Of a DNA stretch of 64,000 nt, positions 54,815-64,000 are shown piece after piece. The notes below the pieces were generated by a model, which had not been told where the DNA came from, searched no databases, and was given only the letters and a program-made list of their open reading frames with translations. The position numbers were made by a program, and so were the translations under genes. The DNA is from Parabacteroides johnsonii DSM 18315 (GTDB lineage Bacteria; Bacteroidota; Bacteroidia; Bacteroidales; Tannerellaceae), in the NCBI RefSeq assembly GCF_025151045.1, contig NZ_CP102285.1, positions 2,418,001-2,482,000 on the forward strand, given 5' to 3'. Every line of letters starts with the position of its first letter. The first letter of the stretch is position 1.

Positions 54815-56326
54815 ATGATAAAGATATTCTCAACAGACAAAGTCAGAGAGCTCGATAAATATACCATTCAAAACGAACCGATCAGCTCTATCGACTTGGT
54901 AGAACGCGCGGCAACCGTATTTACAAGTGAATTTTGCCGCCGCTATTCCAAACAAACCCGCATTATCGTATTTGCCGGACAAGGAAATAACGGAGCCGAC
55001 GCACTGGCAATTGCCCGTATGCTGACGGATGCCGGTTACCGGGTGGAAACTTATCTGTTCAATCCTACCATGCGTCTTTCCGAAGACTGCGAACTGAATA
55101 AGCAACGATTGCTCCACATGGAAAAGATCGAATTCACGGAAGTCGTGGATGATTTTGTCCCGCCCGAACTGGAAGAGCGGGATGTAGTGATAGACGGCTT
55201 GTTCGGTTCCAGCTTGAATCGCCCCTTAACCGGAGGTTTTGCTGCAATGGTAAGATATATCAACCAGTCGGATGCGACCATCGTCTCAATTGACATCCCT
55301 TCCGGCCTGTTCGGAGAAGATAACCGCAAGAACGATCCGGACTCTATTATCCATGCCGACCTGACGCTGACATTCGGTTTCCCGAAACTGGCGTTCCTGC
55401 TCCCTGAAAATGCAGAATTTGTCGGTGAATGGAAAGTACTGGATATTCTGTTACACCCGGAAATAATAGCCAACACTCCGACACAATTCACATTGGTGAC
55501 AGAAGAGGATATTGCTGCTGTCTTCCAGCCCCGTAACCGTTTTGCCCATAAAGGTACATTCGGACATGCACTGCTGATAGCCGGAAGCCAAGGAAAGATG
55601 GGAGCCGCCCTGCTGTCCGCAAAGGCCTGCCTTAGGAGTGGCGCCGGCTTGCTGACTGTTCATATCCCCGGACGTGGCGAACAGATTTTGCAGACTGCTT
55701 TTCCGGAAGCGATGGTTGATCTGGACCAACATCAAGATCATTTCAGTTCTGTTTCCGGTATCAAAGCCTACTCTTCTATCGCAATCGGGCCTGGTTTGGG
55801 AAAACATCAGGATTCCGCAAAAGCACTGGAACAACTGCTCCAAGTAGTAGAGAAGCCGCTTGTGATCGATGCCGACGGATTGAATCTGATCGCAGCCAAT
55901 AAAGATTTATTGAAACGTATCCCTCCACGCAGTATCCTGACGCCGCATCCCAAAGAGTTCGACCGGATAGCGGGTGAAAGCATCAATTCATACGAACGGT
56001 TGAAAAAAGCTCAGGCTTTCGCTATCGATCATCAACTTTGTGTTGTCCTGAAAGGGGCTTATACGGCAATCTGTACGGCTACCGGGAATGTTTATTTCAA
56101 CAATTGTGGAAATCCGGGTATGGCTACAGCCGGCAGTGGCGATGTTTTGACAGGTATCATCCTGGCATTGCTTACGCAAGGGTTAGAACCTGAAACGGCT
56201 GCTGTCGCAGGTGTTTTCCTCCACGGGACAGCAGGTGACCTGGCTGCCGTCTACCGCTCCGAAGAGAGCATGATCGCCAGTGATATTACGGATATGCTGG
56301 GGAAAGCGTTCAAGCAGATAAAATAA
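54815..56326 (+). CDS. nnr: Bifunctional NAD(P)H-hydrate epimerase/dehydratase
   Basis: Metabolite-repair enzyme that restores hydrated NAD(P)H. This 503-aa fusion has a YjeF_N epimerase domain (residues ~1-215; FAGQGNNGADALAIARML, VIDGLFGSSLNRPL) and a ribokinase-like dehydratase domain (~225-500; RNRFAHKGTFGHALLIAGSQ, DADGLNLIA, TPHPKEFDR, NPGMATAGSGDVLTGI). Both are complete. It is a stand-alone gene followed by an inverted-repeat unit. Confidence 0.95.
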   Translation: MIKIFSTDKVRELDKYTIQNEPISSIDLVERAATVFTSEFCRRYSKQTRIIVFAGQGNNGADALAIARMLTDAGYRVETYLFNPTMRLSEDCELNKQRLLHMEKIEFTEVVDDFVPPELEERDVVIDGLFGSSLNRPLTGGFAAMVRYINQSDATIVSIDIPSGLFGEDNRKNDPDSIIHADLTLTFGFPKLAFLLPENAEFVGEWKVLDILLHPEIIANTPTQFTLVTEEDIAAVFQPRNRFAHKGTFGHALLIAGSQGKMGAALLSAKACLRSGAGLLTVHIPGRGEQILQTAFPEAMVDLDQHQDHFSSVSGIKAYSSIAIGPGLGKHQDSAKALEQLLQVVEKPLVIDADGLNLIAANKDLLKRIPPRSILTPHPKEFDRIAGESINSYERLKKAQAFAIDHQLCVVLKGAYTAICTATGNVYFNNCGNPGMATAGSGDVLTGIILALLTQGLEPETAAVAGVFLHGTAGDLAAVYRSEESMIASDITDMLGKAFKQIK

Positions 56327-56351
56327 AAACACTCCATTTATTTAACTCAAT

Positions 56352-56498
56352 AAAGGAGGTGTGTCGAAACTATCCTGTTCCCGCGCTTGAAGCGGGATCG
56401 CATTAAAACCGGCCCTATAAAAATCTGATTGATAAGGCCTGTTCTTTTGCGGCCCCGCATCAAATGCGGGGACAAGGAGATTTTGACACACCGCCTTT
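56352..56498. repeat. 147-bp palindromic intergenic unit
   Basis: The ends AAAGGAGGTGTGTCGAAA and TTTTGACACACCGCCTTT are inverted copies (16 of 18). Inside, two CCCGC-rich hairpins (CCCGCGCTTGAAGCGGG and CCCCGCATCAAATGCGGGG) are themselves inverted copies of each other. The whole unit can fold back. It looks like a MITE/REP-type dispersed element and may end nnr transcription. Nothing else is seen in 56327-56658 except the start-proximal GGAG of the next gene. Confidence 0.65.
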
Positions 56499-56658
56499 GT
56501 TATATGATCCGCTAATCTGCTACTGTATCGACAAAAAGATAGGCTTTTATCTCATAAACCGAAGCAAATAAATAAAATGATTAAAACATTTTATTGTAAA
56601 TAAATCGTTTTTTCCCCGAAAACAAGTATATTCGAATCCATAATTAAAGGAGATAGAA

Positions 56659-58377
56659 ATGAATAAGTTTTTACTACATATAACATCGTTTGTAGTCATT
56701 ATTTTATTCCTGTTCATGGGTGCTTGCCATAATCACCCACAGGCCCCAATGCTACTCGAAGTGGAGAAAATCATCGAAGAACAACCAGACAGTGCCCTAA
56801 GTATCCTGAATAAAATCGAAAATATCAACCAGCTGTCCGAAAAGGATCATGCAACTTATTGCCTGCTCTTAACCCAAGCTCAAGACCTGAATTATATCAC
56901 ACATACTTCAGATTCTTTAATTAAAATTGCGGCGACGTATTTTGAGAAAAGTAACGATAAACAACACTCCATGTTAGCTTACTACTACTTAGGACGTGTA
57001 AACTCCGATTTACAAGATGCTCTACAAGCACAAGAATATTATTTAAGGGCTTTGGAGATCGGCGAAGATTCAAAAGATTATACTCTCCTAATTAAAATTT
57101 ATAACAACTTAGGTACTTTATATGCATACCAGGATATCAACGATATGGCATTACCTATGTATAAAAAGGTCTTGTCATATTTGGAGTTAGAGCCTGATTC
57201 GGTAAAAACAGGATTTGCTTTAAGGAATATAGCCCGTGTATTTTCTTCCACTGAACAAACAGATAGTGCACAATATTACTATTTGCAAGCTATCAATTAT
57301 ACAACTCCTCAAAATATATCGTCAATTTTCCTTAGTTTAGGTAATTTAAGCTACGAAAAAGGAGAATATCAGAAAGCAAAAGAATATATTGAAAAAGCGC
57401 TAAATTTAGCAGTTAATAAAAAAACCTTAGGACCTGTTTATTTATCAAAAGGCAAATTATTTGCAGCTATAGGAGAGCTTGATTCTGCCAAACATTATTT
57501 AACAAAAGGATTAAAAAGTCCCTATATCTATACAAAAGCAGGAAGTTTGCAACGTTTAGCTCAAATAGCATTAAAAGAAAATAAACTTCACGATTATGTT
57601 CGATACATCACAAACTACGAACAGGTACGGGATTCTATCACAAAATACTCACACTTTGAAAATATTCGCATGGTTCAAGGCATGTTTAATTATCAACATA
57701 TAGCTAAAGAAAAAAACAAATTTGAAAAAGAAGCAACTCATAGAATGATATTAGTATATCAGGTCATTATTATCTTCTCCATCATCTTTGCAATGAGCTT
57801 CATTACCATCCAAAGGGGACAAAAGAAAAGAAAAAGGCTTGCTGATTTAAGAGAAGAACAGTATAAACGTAGTCAGCAATATATCGAAGACAATGAAAGG
57901 CAAATTTTGCAACTGACTGAAAAACTTCATTCCAAGCAAGAAGAAATGAGTGAAGTTGAAAGGCAATTATATGAAGCAAGAAAATTAATGCTCGAAATGG
58001 AAAACAGGCAAATCTTCGAAAAACAGGGAACGTTTCTTTTGTTAGAAAAAGACTTCCATAACTCATCTTTATATATCAGAATTCATAGAGAAGATGATAT
58101 ACAACTTGGTTCAAGTGAATGGGAAGAACTACACCAATTAATTGATGCAACATATTCAGATTTCACCAATCGGCTTATAAAACTTTACCCACAAATATCC
58201 ATAGAAGAAATACATATTTGTTATTTAGTAAAGATGCAACTATCTATAAAAAAGATAGCCTCCATCATGCACATCACGAGTTCAGGAGTATCTCAATGCC
58301 GTAGAAGATTATACAAAAAATTCACGGGGGAACCACAAAACACGGAAAAATTCGACAAATTTATATCTGATTTTTAA
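56659..58377 (+). CDS. Membrane-anchored TPR protein with C-terminal HTH
   Basis: A 572-aa protein of a type common in Bacteroidales. The N-terminal signal or anchor has lipobox-like MGAC. Six or more tetratricopeptide repeats (residues ~60-330; for example YNNLGTLYAYQDINDMALPM) are extracytoplasmic. One membrane helix (~365-385, LVYQVIIIFSIIFAMSF) is followed by a coiled coil and a C-terminal helix-turn-helix (IKKIASIMHITSSGVSQCRR). It probably relays a periplasmic signal to DNA. A clear Shine-Dalgarno (AAAGGAG, 56646-56652) precedes ATG 56659, unusual here. It is followed by a DUF3244 gene, a frequent pairing. Confidence 0.82.
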   Translation: MNKFLLHITSFVVIILFLFMGACHNHPQAPMLLEVEKIIEEQPDSALSILNKIENINQLSEKDHATYCLLLTQAQDLNYITHTSDSLIKIAATYFEKSNDKQHSMLAYYYLGRVNSDLQDALQAQEYYLRALEIGEDSKDYTLLIKIYNNLGTLYAYQDINDMALPMYKKVLSYLELEPDSVKTGFALRNIARVFSSTEQTDSAQYYYLQAINYTTPQNISSIFLSLGNLSYEKGEYQKAKEYIEKALNLAVNKKTLGPVYLSKGKLFAAIGELDSAKHYLTKGLKSPYIYTKAGSLQRLAQIALKENKLHDYVRYITNYEQVRDSITKYSHFENIRMVQGMFNYQHIAKEKNKFEKEATHRMILVYQVIIIFSIIFAMSFITIQRGQKKRKRLADLREEQYKRSQQYIEDNERQILQLTEKLHSKQEEMSEVERQLYEARKLMLEMENRQIFEKQGTFLLLEKDFHNSSLYIRIHREDDIQLGSSEWEELHQLIDATYSDFTNRLIKLYPQISIEEIHICYLVKMQLSIKKIASIMHITSSGVSQCRRRLYKKFTGEPQNTEKFDKFISDF

Positions 58378-58438
58378 ACAGATACAATTTGTCACATTTT
58401 TGTCAACAAAAATACGTACTCCATAATAATGATAAATT

Positions 58439-58446
58439 TATCTTTG
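58439..58446 (+). promoter_or_regulatory. -7 box of the DUF3244 gene
   Basis: TATCTTTG fits TAnnTTTG, 49 bp before the DUF3244 ATG. No good -33 element is visible. Confidence 0.4.
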
Positions 58447-58495
58447 CCCGAAATCTCAATTTTGACTTTTAGTAAAACAAATCTTATTTAATATT

Positions 58496-58858
58496 ATGAA
58501 GCATCTAATTTCAACTTTATTTTTAATTGTGTGTGGTATATTTTGTACCCAAGTGGCATTTTGTGATACTATCCCTATAAAAGGAGAATGGAGTATCGAA
58601 GACATACGTTCCGTAGTTCCTGCACCTCCAACAGCCTCCATCGAAGGAAATGTATTAACAGTTAACTTTGTAAATCCACTTGCTGATCTGACCGTAAAAG
58701 TTACAGACAACAAAACAGGAAAAGTTGTTTATGAAGAATGTATTTCCGCATCTGCTCCGCAGAGCAAGTCTGTAATCTTGAATGCAGAAAATGGCGATTA
58801 TACATTGTCATTCACTCATGAACTCGGCTATTTAACTGGTGAGTTTGCCATAAAATAA
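58496..58858 (+). CDS. DUF3244 secreted protein
   Basis: A 120-aa protein with signal peptide MKHLISTLFLIVCGIFCTQ. The mature part is a small beta-sandwich: LTVNFVNPLADLTVKVTDNK, VVYEECISASAPQSKSV and NGDYTLSFTHELGYLTGEF. This is the DUF3244 family, of unknown function, usually beside TPR/HTH regulators like the gene upstream. It may be the regulated output or the sensed partner; neither can be decided from sequence. Confidence 0.82.
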   Translation: MKHLISTLFLIVCGIFCTQVAFCDTIPIKGEWSIEDIRSVVPAPPTASIEGNVLTVNFVNPLADLTVKVTDNKTGKVVYEECISASAPQSKSVILNAENGDYTLSFTHELGYLTGEFAIK

Positions 58859-58895
58859 CAGGTTGCGTGTAATTCTCCTTTACATGTAAATGTAT

Positions 58896-58970
58896 AAGAA
58901 CAGTCCCGGGCGGTGATTTAACCAGGCCTAATATCTCGATCTCCTTTTCCGCCGCCTTGGGACCGTTCTT
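58896..58970 (+). terminator. Long hairpin after the DUF3244 gene
   Basis: AAGAACAGTCCCGGGCGG (58896-58913) pairs imperfectly with CCGCCTTGGGACCGTTCTT (58952-58970), followed by TATATCTTCT. The loop of about 35 nt is larger than in a simple terminator. Confidence 0.55.
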
Positions 58971-59014
58971 TATATCTTCTCTAATCTATAAATGAGGAAA
59001 AGAGGCTTTTCCGG

Positions 59015-59045
59015 TTGGTTACTAACAAAATATTTCATAGTTTTG
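59015..59045 (+). promoter_or_regulatory. Promoter of the DUF4831 gene
   Basis: TTGG (59015-59018) and TAGTTTTG (59038-59045) are separated by 19 bp, fitting Bacteroidales -33/-7 boxes. The ATG is 38 bp downstream. Confidence 0.55.
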
Positions 59046-59082
59046 TACAATCATTTATTAGAGATTAAACTTAGATTAGAAT

Positions 59083-60150
59083 ATGAAGAATTTAATCATT
59101 ATAGCCAGTCTGCTCCTTAGTTTCCCCATTATGGCTCAGACGAAAGTTGTAAAGAAAAATGCCGTCAAGGCCAATAATTTCGGCATAACTTATTCACTTC
59201 CCAAAACATCTTTGGTTGTAGATGCAGAAGTCACGAAAGTAACCTGCAAAGCAGGTCCCTATTATAAATACGCAGAAAAATATTTAGGTGTAAAAGACGC
59301 TATCACAGAAGATAATGTCTATTACGAATTAGGAAAGATCGGCTTGATCAACAAAGGTGTACCCGATGCGGACAATACATTTATCGTTGAATTTAAGGCC
59401 GGCACAGTCGCTCCATATGCTTATCTGACAGAAGACGGACTGCTATGTTCCATCAACGCCGAATACACACCCAATGAATCCGCACTGGAAGCGGCAAGAA
59501 AGAAAAACCAAACTCCGACAAAAGTAACCGACGCCTCTGTTTTTTCAGAAGAGTTACTTATGGCGGGATCTACAGCTAAACAAGCAGAGGTGGCAGCCAA
59601 GCAAATCTACCGTATCCGTGAAAGCCGCATGAACATCCTTACGGGTGACGCCGATAACCTGCCGCCCGACGGCGAAGCGATGAAGCTGGTCATCCAGCAA
59701 TTGGAAGAGCAGGAGAAAGCGCTAACCAACTTGTTCACAGGAATCCGGACAAAGGAAGTCAGTGACTACGAAGTGACAATTGTTCCTTTCGACAACCTTG
59801 ATAAAGAAGTATTGTTCCGCTTCTCGCCCCAGCTTGGTATCGTGGATGCCGATGATTTGGGCGGAGCTCCTGTATACATGAACTTAAAAGCCATCGACCG
59901 CGCTCCTGTTTTAGACCCGAAAGAAGCTGAAAAGAAAGAAAAATCACTGAAAGGCATTATATATAATGTACCGGGTAAAGCCAGCATCGAAATTAGCATG
60001 AACAAAAAAACACTTTATAAAGGCGAAGCACAAATTACCCAATTCGGTACACGGGAAGGACTTGCCCCCGTCATGTTTGAAGACAAAAAAGCTCCGGTAA
60101 AAGTTTATTTCTACCCGGAAACAGGTGCAATAAAACAAATCATTCAATAA
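59083..60150 (+). CDS. DUF4831 family secreted protein
   Basis: A 355-aa protein with signal peptide MKNLIIIASLLLSFPIMAQ. GITYSLPKTSLVVDAEVTKV, AGPYYKYAEKYLGV and a C-terminal FYPETGAIKQI match DUF4831, a periplasmic or surface protein family of Bacteroidetes without known function. It is 20 bp upstream of the peptide transporter gene on the same strand, so the two probably share a transcript. Confidence 0.82.
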   Translation: MKNLIIIASLLLSFPIMAQTKVVKKNAVKANNFGITYSLPKTSLVVDAEVTKVTCKAGPYYKYAEKYLGVKDAITEDNVYYELGKIGLINKGVPDADNTFIVEFKAGTVAPYAYLTEDGLLCSINAEYTPNESALEAARKKNQTPTKVTDASVFSEELLMAGSTAKQAEVAAKQIYRIRESRMNILTGDADNLPPDGEAMKLVIQQLEEQEKALTNLFTGIRTKEVSDYEVTIVPFDNLDKEVLFRFSPQLGIVDADDLGGAPVYMNLKAIDRAPVLDPKEAEKKEKSLKGIIYNVPGKASIEISMNKKTLYKGEAQITQFGTREGLAPVMFEDKKAPVKVYFYPETGAIKQIIQ

Positions 60151-60170
60151 TCATCTAACAATTTAATTCT

Positions 60171-61697
60171 ATGTTTGAAGGACAGCCTAAAGGTTTATAT
60201 GCGTTAGCCTTAGCGAATACCGGCGAGCGTTTTGGTTATTATACCATGCTCGCGATTTTTGTACTTTTTCTAAAAGCAAACTTTGGCCTATCGCCAGGTA
60301 TGGCAGGAACGATCTACTCTACATTCCTTGCTTTAGTCTATTTTTTACCATTCATCGGCGGTATTTTAGCCGATAAATTCGGTTATGGCAAGATGGTGAC
60401 AATCGGTATCATCGCCATGTTTGCCGGATATGTTCTGCTCGCATTGCCATTAGGCAGTGGAACATTGGCTTTGGCCTGTATGTTTTCCGCCTTGTTGGTA
60501 ATCAGTACGGGGACAGGACTATTCAAAGGGAACCTGCAAGTAATGGTCGGTAATCTATACGACTCTCCCGAATATGCATCTAAACGTGATTCCGCATTCA
60601 GTATCTTCTATATGGCTATCAATATCGGCGCATTATTTGCTCCTACGGCAGCCGTAAAGATCATGGAATATGCCCAACAAAGTTTAGGTGTAAGTGTAAA
60701 CGACTCTTATCATTTCGCTTTCGGAGTGGCCTGCGTCTCACTGATCATATCCATGGCTATCTATTATGCCTCCCGTCGCACATTCAAGCATGTGGAAGGG
60801 AATATCAAACAAACAAGTGCAGGAAAAGAAACGGCCAAAGTAGAAGAACTCTCTCCGAGCGAAACAAAAGACCGTATCATCGCTCTGTGTTTAGTATTTG
60901 CTGTTGTCATCTTTTTCTGGATGGCATTCCATCAAAACGGACTTACCTTGACTTATTTTGCCGATGAGTTCACGGCCAAAAGTTCAACCGGATTGGAGAG
61001 TATGATGTTCGACGTATGGAATCTGGTTGCTATAATCTTTATCGTCTATGGTTTATTTTCCTTATTCCAGTCTTCTACAGGAAAAGGAAAAGCGATATCC
61101 GGTATCGTCATTTTACTCGCACTTGCATTCTTAGGATACCGATACAGTTCACTCAATGGTTCGGTTCCTGTAGATGCTCCTATTTTCCAACAATTCAACC
61201 CATTCTTCGTGGTTGCTTTAACTCCTGTTTCCATGGCCATTTTCGGTGCATTATCCAGAAAGGGCAAGGAACCGTCGGCTCCACGTAAAATCGGCCTCGG
61301 CATGCTGGTGGCAGCATGCGGATTCATATTAATGATGTTTTCATCATTCGGCTTACTGACTCCAGCAGCACAATCCGAAGCAATTCAGGCTGGCACTGCC
61401 TCTTTCGTTTCCCCCAATTGGTTAATTTCCACCTATTTGGTCCTTACATTCGGTGAGTTATTGCTTTCACCTATGGGTATTTCTTTTGTTTCGAAAGTCG
61501 CTCCTCCCAAATACAAAGGTATGATGATGGGAGGCTGGTTTGTTGCAACAGCTATTGGAAACTATTTGACAGCCGTAGCGGCATGGATTTGGGGAGATAT
61601 GCCTCTATGGATCGTATGGGGGGTATTGGTCGGAGTATGCCTCGTTTCTGCCGTTTTCATTTTCTCAGTCATGAAAAAATTAGAAAAGGTAGCATAA
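60171..61697 (+). CDS. POT-family proton-coupled peptide transporter
   Basis: A 508-aa major-facilitator protein with 12-14 helices that imports di- and tripeptides with protons. The POT signature near the N-terminus is NTGERFGYYTM (ExxERFxYY type), followed by FLPFIGGILADKFGYGK and the second POT region FKGNLQVMVGNLYD. FSIFYMAINIGALFAP is also typical. A cytoplasmic Lys/Glu-rich loop (residues ~205-235) separates the halves. It is followed 7 bp later by a small ORF. Confidence 0.93.
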   Translation: MFEGQPKGLYALALANTGERFGYYTMLAIFVLFLKANFGLSPGMAGTIYSTFLALVYFLPFIGGILADKFGYGKMVTIGIIAMFAGYVLLALPLGSGTLALACMFSALLVISTGTGLFKGNLQVMVGNLYDSPEYASKRDSAFSIFYMAINIGALFAPTAAVKIMEYAQQSLGVSVNDSYHFAFGVACVSLIISMAIYYASRRTFKHVEGNIKQTSAGKETAKVEELSPSETKDRIIALCLVFAVVIFFWMAFHQNGLTLTYFADEFTAKSSTGLESMMFDVWNLVAIIFIVYGLFSLFQSSTGKGKAISGIVILLALAFLGYRYSSLNGSVPVDAPIFQQFNPFFVVALTPVSMAIFGALSRKGKEPSAPRKIGLGMLVAACGFILMMFSSFGLLTPAAQSEAIQAGTASFVSPNWLISTYLVLTFGELLLSPMGISFVSKVAPPKYKGMMMGGWFVATAIGNYLTAVAAWIWGDMPLWIVWGVLVGVCLVSAVFIFSVMKKLEKVA

Positions 61698-61704
61698 GAC
61701 AACC

Positions 61705-62121
61705 ATGAGAAAGCAGTATACATATAAACCTGTCGCTCTCCGCTTCAGAAGGTGGAGCCGGAAAAGGTATGCTGCTTTCGTCAGTATACAACGTGCCGTT
61801 ACGATCGGGCAATTGTCAGCAAATGTATCCGAACGGTTCCAGACCAAAAATGGTTCCGTACATACATCCGTACTCACTTTCGACAAGACAGGAGAAGGGG
61901 AAGCCGAAGAAAAGGAAAAGACATATCGTTCTGACAGTTCGGAAAGCATCCCTCTGTCCAGACTGTACCTGCAAGCCTTATGCCCTGTCCTGACTGTAAG
62001 CCAGCCTGCAGCATCGTACGCACACATAGTAAAAGATAACATTTCCGAAATCGCGGAAGGTCCCAGCTATAAGCTGAAGGCCTTCCGCGATTTTCGTTTA
62101 TACAAATACGAAATCACATGA
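61705..62121 (+). CDS. Small ORF before bioB, function unknown
   Basis: A 138-aa [23 protein letters not shown] onward. The basic [20 protein letters not shown] stretch, followed by an acidic, Ser-rich middle ([19 protein letters not shown]), resembles small proteins I recall upstream of TonB-dependent receptors in Bacteroidetes, but I cannot name a family. It starts 7 bp after the peptide transporter stop and its stop overlaps the bioB ATG (ATGA). Its last codons run through a 15-bp hairpin (62046-62096). Either it is a leader that couples translation to bioB, or the true product ends earlier and the overlap is chance. Confidence 0.5.
   Translation: MRKQYTYKPVALRFRRWSRKRYAAFVSIQRAVTIGQLSANVSERFQTKNGSVHTSVLTFDKTGEGEAEEKEKTYRSDSSESIPLSRLYLQALCPVLTVSQPAASYAHIVKDNISEIAEGPSYKLKAFRDFRLYKYEIT
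62046..62096 (+). terminator. Hairpin just upstream of bioB
   Basis: CGAAATCGCGGAAGG (62046-62060) pairs with CCTTCCGCGATTTTCG (62081-62096), with one bulged base. The run after it (TTTATAC) is weak, so it is a possible attenuator or terminator, 21 bp before the bioB ATG. Confidence 0.6.
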
Positions 62122-63098
62122 TTGAAACACTCAAACAACACGTTCTTTCCGGTGGCATGATCAACGAAGAACAAGCAAGAGAACTGGCTGCTATCCCAAA
62201 TAAAGAGGCCTTATACGAAGCGGCCCATCAGATCACCCGTCATTTCATGAGGAACAAGTTCGACACTTGCTCCATCATCAATGCCAAAAGCGGGAATTGC
62301 AGTGAAGACTGTAAATGGTGTGCACAGTCCGGACATTATAAAACAAATGTGACGCTTTACCCGTTGTTGCCGGCAGAAGAATGTATCCGCCATGCTACGC
62401 ATAACCATAAGCAAGGAATCAGCCGTTTTGCACTCGTCACCAGCGGTAAGAAGGTTTCAGACAAAGATATGGTGAAGATTACGGAAACCGTACGCCTTAT
62501 CAAACAAGCCTGCGATATCAAATGTTGCGCCTCGATGGGACTTCTAAGCCGTGAGCAGCTGCAAGCTCTTTACGACAGCGGAACGGAAAATTACCATTGC
62601 AATATAGAAACAGCTCCCTCCTATTTCCGCACCCTTTGCACGACCCACACGACGCAGCAGAAGCTCGAAACGATCCGAACGGCACGGGAAATAGGTTTCC
62701 GTATCTGTTCAGGCGGGATAATCGGGATGGGCGAAACGGTTGAGCAGCGCATCGAGATGGCTTTGTTACTTCAAAAGGAAGGAATCCTCTCTATCCCGCT
62801 GAATCTCCTGCAGCCGATACCCGGCACACCATTGGAAAAGGCACAACCTCTGACGGACGAAGAGTTCCTGACCACGATCGCCCTGTTCCGCTTTATCAAT
62901 CCGAATGCTTACCTGCGTTTCTCAGGCGGACGAGCCAGGCTGAGTGAAAAGGTACAGCGTAAGGCTCTTTATATTGGTATCAATTCGGCCATCATCGGCG
63001 ACCTCCTGACAACTATCGGAAGCCGGGTGGCAGAAGACAAAGTCCTTTTCACCTCCGAAGGATATTCATTAACCGAAAACACAGATTGGGAAAGATGA
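62118..63098 (+). CDS. bioB: Biotin synthase
   Basis: Radical-SAM enzyme inserting sulfur into dethiobiotin. This 326-aa protein has the radical-SAM cluster [14 protein letters not shown], the second-cluster cysteines in CCASMGLLS and [22 protein letters not shown], and the conserved Arg in [11 protein letters not shown]. It overlaps the upstream ORF and bioA by 4 bp each, so the genes are translationally coupled. Confidence 0.96.
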   Translation: MIETLKQHVLSGGMINEEQARELAAIPNKEALYEAAHQITRHFMRNKFDTCSIINAKSGNCSEDCKWCAQSGHYKTNVTLYPLLPAEECIRHATHNHKQGISRFALVTSGKKVSDKDMVKITETVRLIKQACDIKCCASMGLLSREQLQALYDSGTENYHCNIETAPSYFRTLCTTHTTQQKLETIRTAREIGFRICSGGIIGMGETVEQRIEMALLLQKEGILSIPLNLLQPIPGTPLEKAQPLTDEEFLTTIALFRFINPNAYLRFSGGRARLSEKVQRKALYIGINSAIIGDLLTTIGSRVAEDKVLFTSEGYSLTENTDWER

Positions 63099-64000
63099 CG
63101 ACAGAAGAATTACTCCATTTTGACCGGGAACACATCTGGCACCCGTACACATCGACTATCGATCCGCTTCCGGTCTATCCGGTCGAACGTGCGGAAGGGG
63201 TTACGATCACCCTGAAAGACGGCCGGAAGTTGATCGACGGCATGTCATCGTGGTGGGCAGCCGTACATGGCTACAATCATCCGGTATTGAATGCGGCAGC
63301 CAAGGCACAACTGGATAAGATGAGCCACATCATGTTCGGAGGCTTTACCCACGAACCGGCAGTAGAACTGGCAGCCAAGTTACTCCCGCTACTACCTCCC
63401 TCCATGGAAAAGATATTCTTTGCCGACAGCGGTTCCGTTGCGGTGGAAGTCGCCATGAAGATGGCAATCCAATATTGGCAGTCGCAAGGGAAACAGGAAA
63501 AACATGCTTTTGCGACCATCCGCAGTGGCTATCACGGCGATACCTGGCACGCGATGTCTGTCTGCGATCCGGTAACCGGCATGCATGGAATTTTTGCCGG
63601 AAGCCTGCCTATACAATATTTTATCCCCCAGCCTTCCGTCAAATTCGGAGAGAAATGGGACGAAAAGGCGATCGAACCTTTAAAAGACTTGTTAAAAAAA
63701 CATGCAGGAGAAATCGCCGCCTTGATCCTTGAGCCTATCGTTCAGGGAGCAGGCGGTATGTATTTCTATTCGCCCGCATTCCTGGTCAAGGCACGCGAAT
63801 TGTGCGACCGATATCAGGTATTGCTGATTTTTGATGAAATCGCAACTGGATTCGGACGGACCGGGCGCCTTTTTGCCTGGGAATGGGCCGGAGTGGAACC
63901 TGACATCATGTGCATCGGCAAAGCATTGACGGGAGGTTACATGACACTTTCGGCAACCATCACCAGTACCCCCGTAGCCGATATGATTTGCAGTGGAGAA
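63095..64000 (+). CDS. bioA: Adenosylmethionine-8-amino-7-oxononanoate aminotransferase, 3' end outside window
   Basis: PLP enzyme of biotin synthesis (SAM-dependent amination of KAPA to DAPA). It starts [67 protein letters not shown] and the PLP region [13 protein letters not shown], then [10 protein letters not shown] (Schiff-base Lys), are present. 302 codons lie in the window; the C-terminal part is missing. Further bio genes probably follow. Confidence 0.95.
   Translation, partial: MTTEELLHFDREHIWHPYTSTIDPLPVYPVERAEGVTITLKDGRKLIDGMSSWWAAVHGYNHPVLNAAAKAQLDKMSHIMFGGFTHEPAVELAAKLLPLLPPSMEKIFFADSGSVAVEVAMKMAIQYWQSQGKQEKHAFATIRSGYHGDTWHAMSVCDPVTGMHGIFAGSLPIQYFIPQPSVKFGEKWDEKAIEPLKDLLKKHAGEIAALILEPIVQGAGGMYFYSPAFLVKARELCDRYQVLLIFDEIATGFGRTGRLFAWEWAGVEPDIMCIGKALTGGYMTLSATITSTPVADMICSGE

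Overview
The window looks like chromosome of a gut Bacteroidales bacterium, most likely Parabacteroides or a close Bacteroides relative. Evidence: four SusC/SusD outer-membrane pairs, TAnnTTTG-type -7 promoter boxes, DUF3078, DUF4831 and DUF3244 proteins, a six-gene Rnf complex preceded by rseC, and few Shine-Dalgarno sequences. Genus assignment is inference.

Layout. 1-2.2 kb (minus): hpt-adk-obg, separated by AT-rich repeat hairpins. 2.3-6.6 kb (minus): an ABC export operon (FtsX/MacB-type permease, ATPase, beta-propeller lipoprotein). Its permease carries a one-base frameshift, and it is preceded by an excellent sigma-54 promoter and an array of palindromes spaced exactly 21 bp. 7.2-15.4 kb (plus): a DUF3078 protein, rseC-rnfBCDGEA, and galE. 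15.4-16.1 kb: non-coding, with a 402-bp inverted-repeat element and a 22-bp tandem palindrome array. 16.1-21.0 kb (minus): serC-serA-DUF1015 and rarA.

21.3-45.7 kb is the accessory highlight: a tyrosine recombinase gene and four SusC/SusD units. Only one SusC (36.0-39.2 kb) has a promoter, signal peptide and N-terminal domain. The other three start at the same internal codon, at an identical 20-bp sequence. One of them (40.2 kb) lies in inverted orientation, so the 1.2-kb segment between 38.98 and 40.20 kb, which holds the promoter and N-terminus, can flip to serve it. This has the architecture of a SusC/SusD phase-variation shufflon with one expression segment and four bodies. The locus also holds an intact AAA ATPase gene, a 14-codon remnant of a second copy, and a decayed higA-like antitoxin.

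45.8-50.5 kb (minus): a two-domain ABC ATPase, a multi-spanning membrane protein and a beta-propeller lipoprotein with a CxxCH motif. 50.8-51.8 kb: argB diverging from tRNA-Gly(CCC). 52.0-54.7 kb (plus): an NtrC-family sigma-54 response regulator and its histidine kinase, preceded by the same 21-bp palindrome array found at the distant ABC operon. This suggests that the two-component system controls the exporter. 54.8-64 kb (plus): nnr, a TPR/HTH membrane regulator with a DUF3244 protein, a DUF4831 protein, a POT peptide transporter, a small ORF, and bioB-bioA, with bioA cut by the window end.
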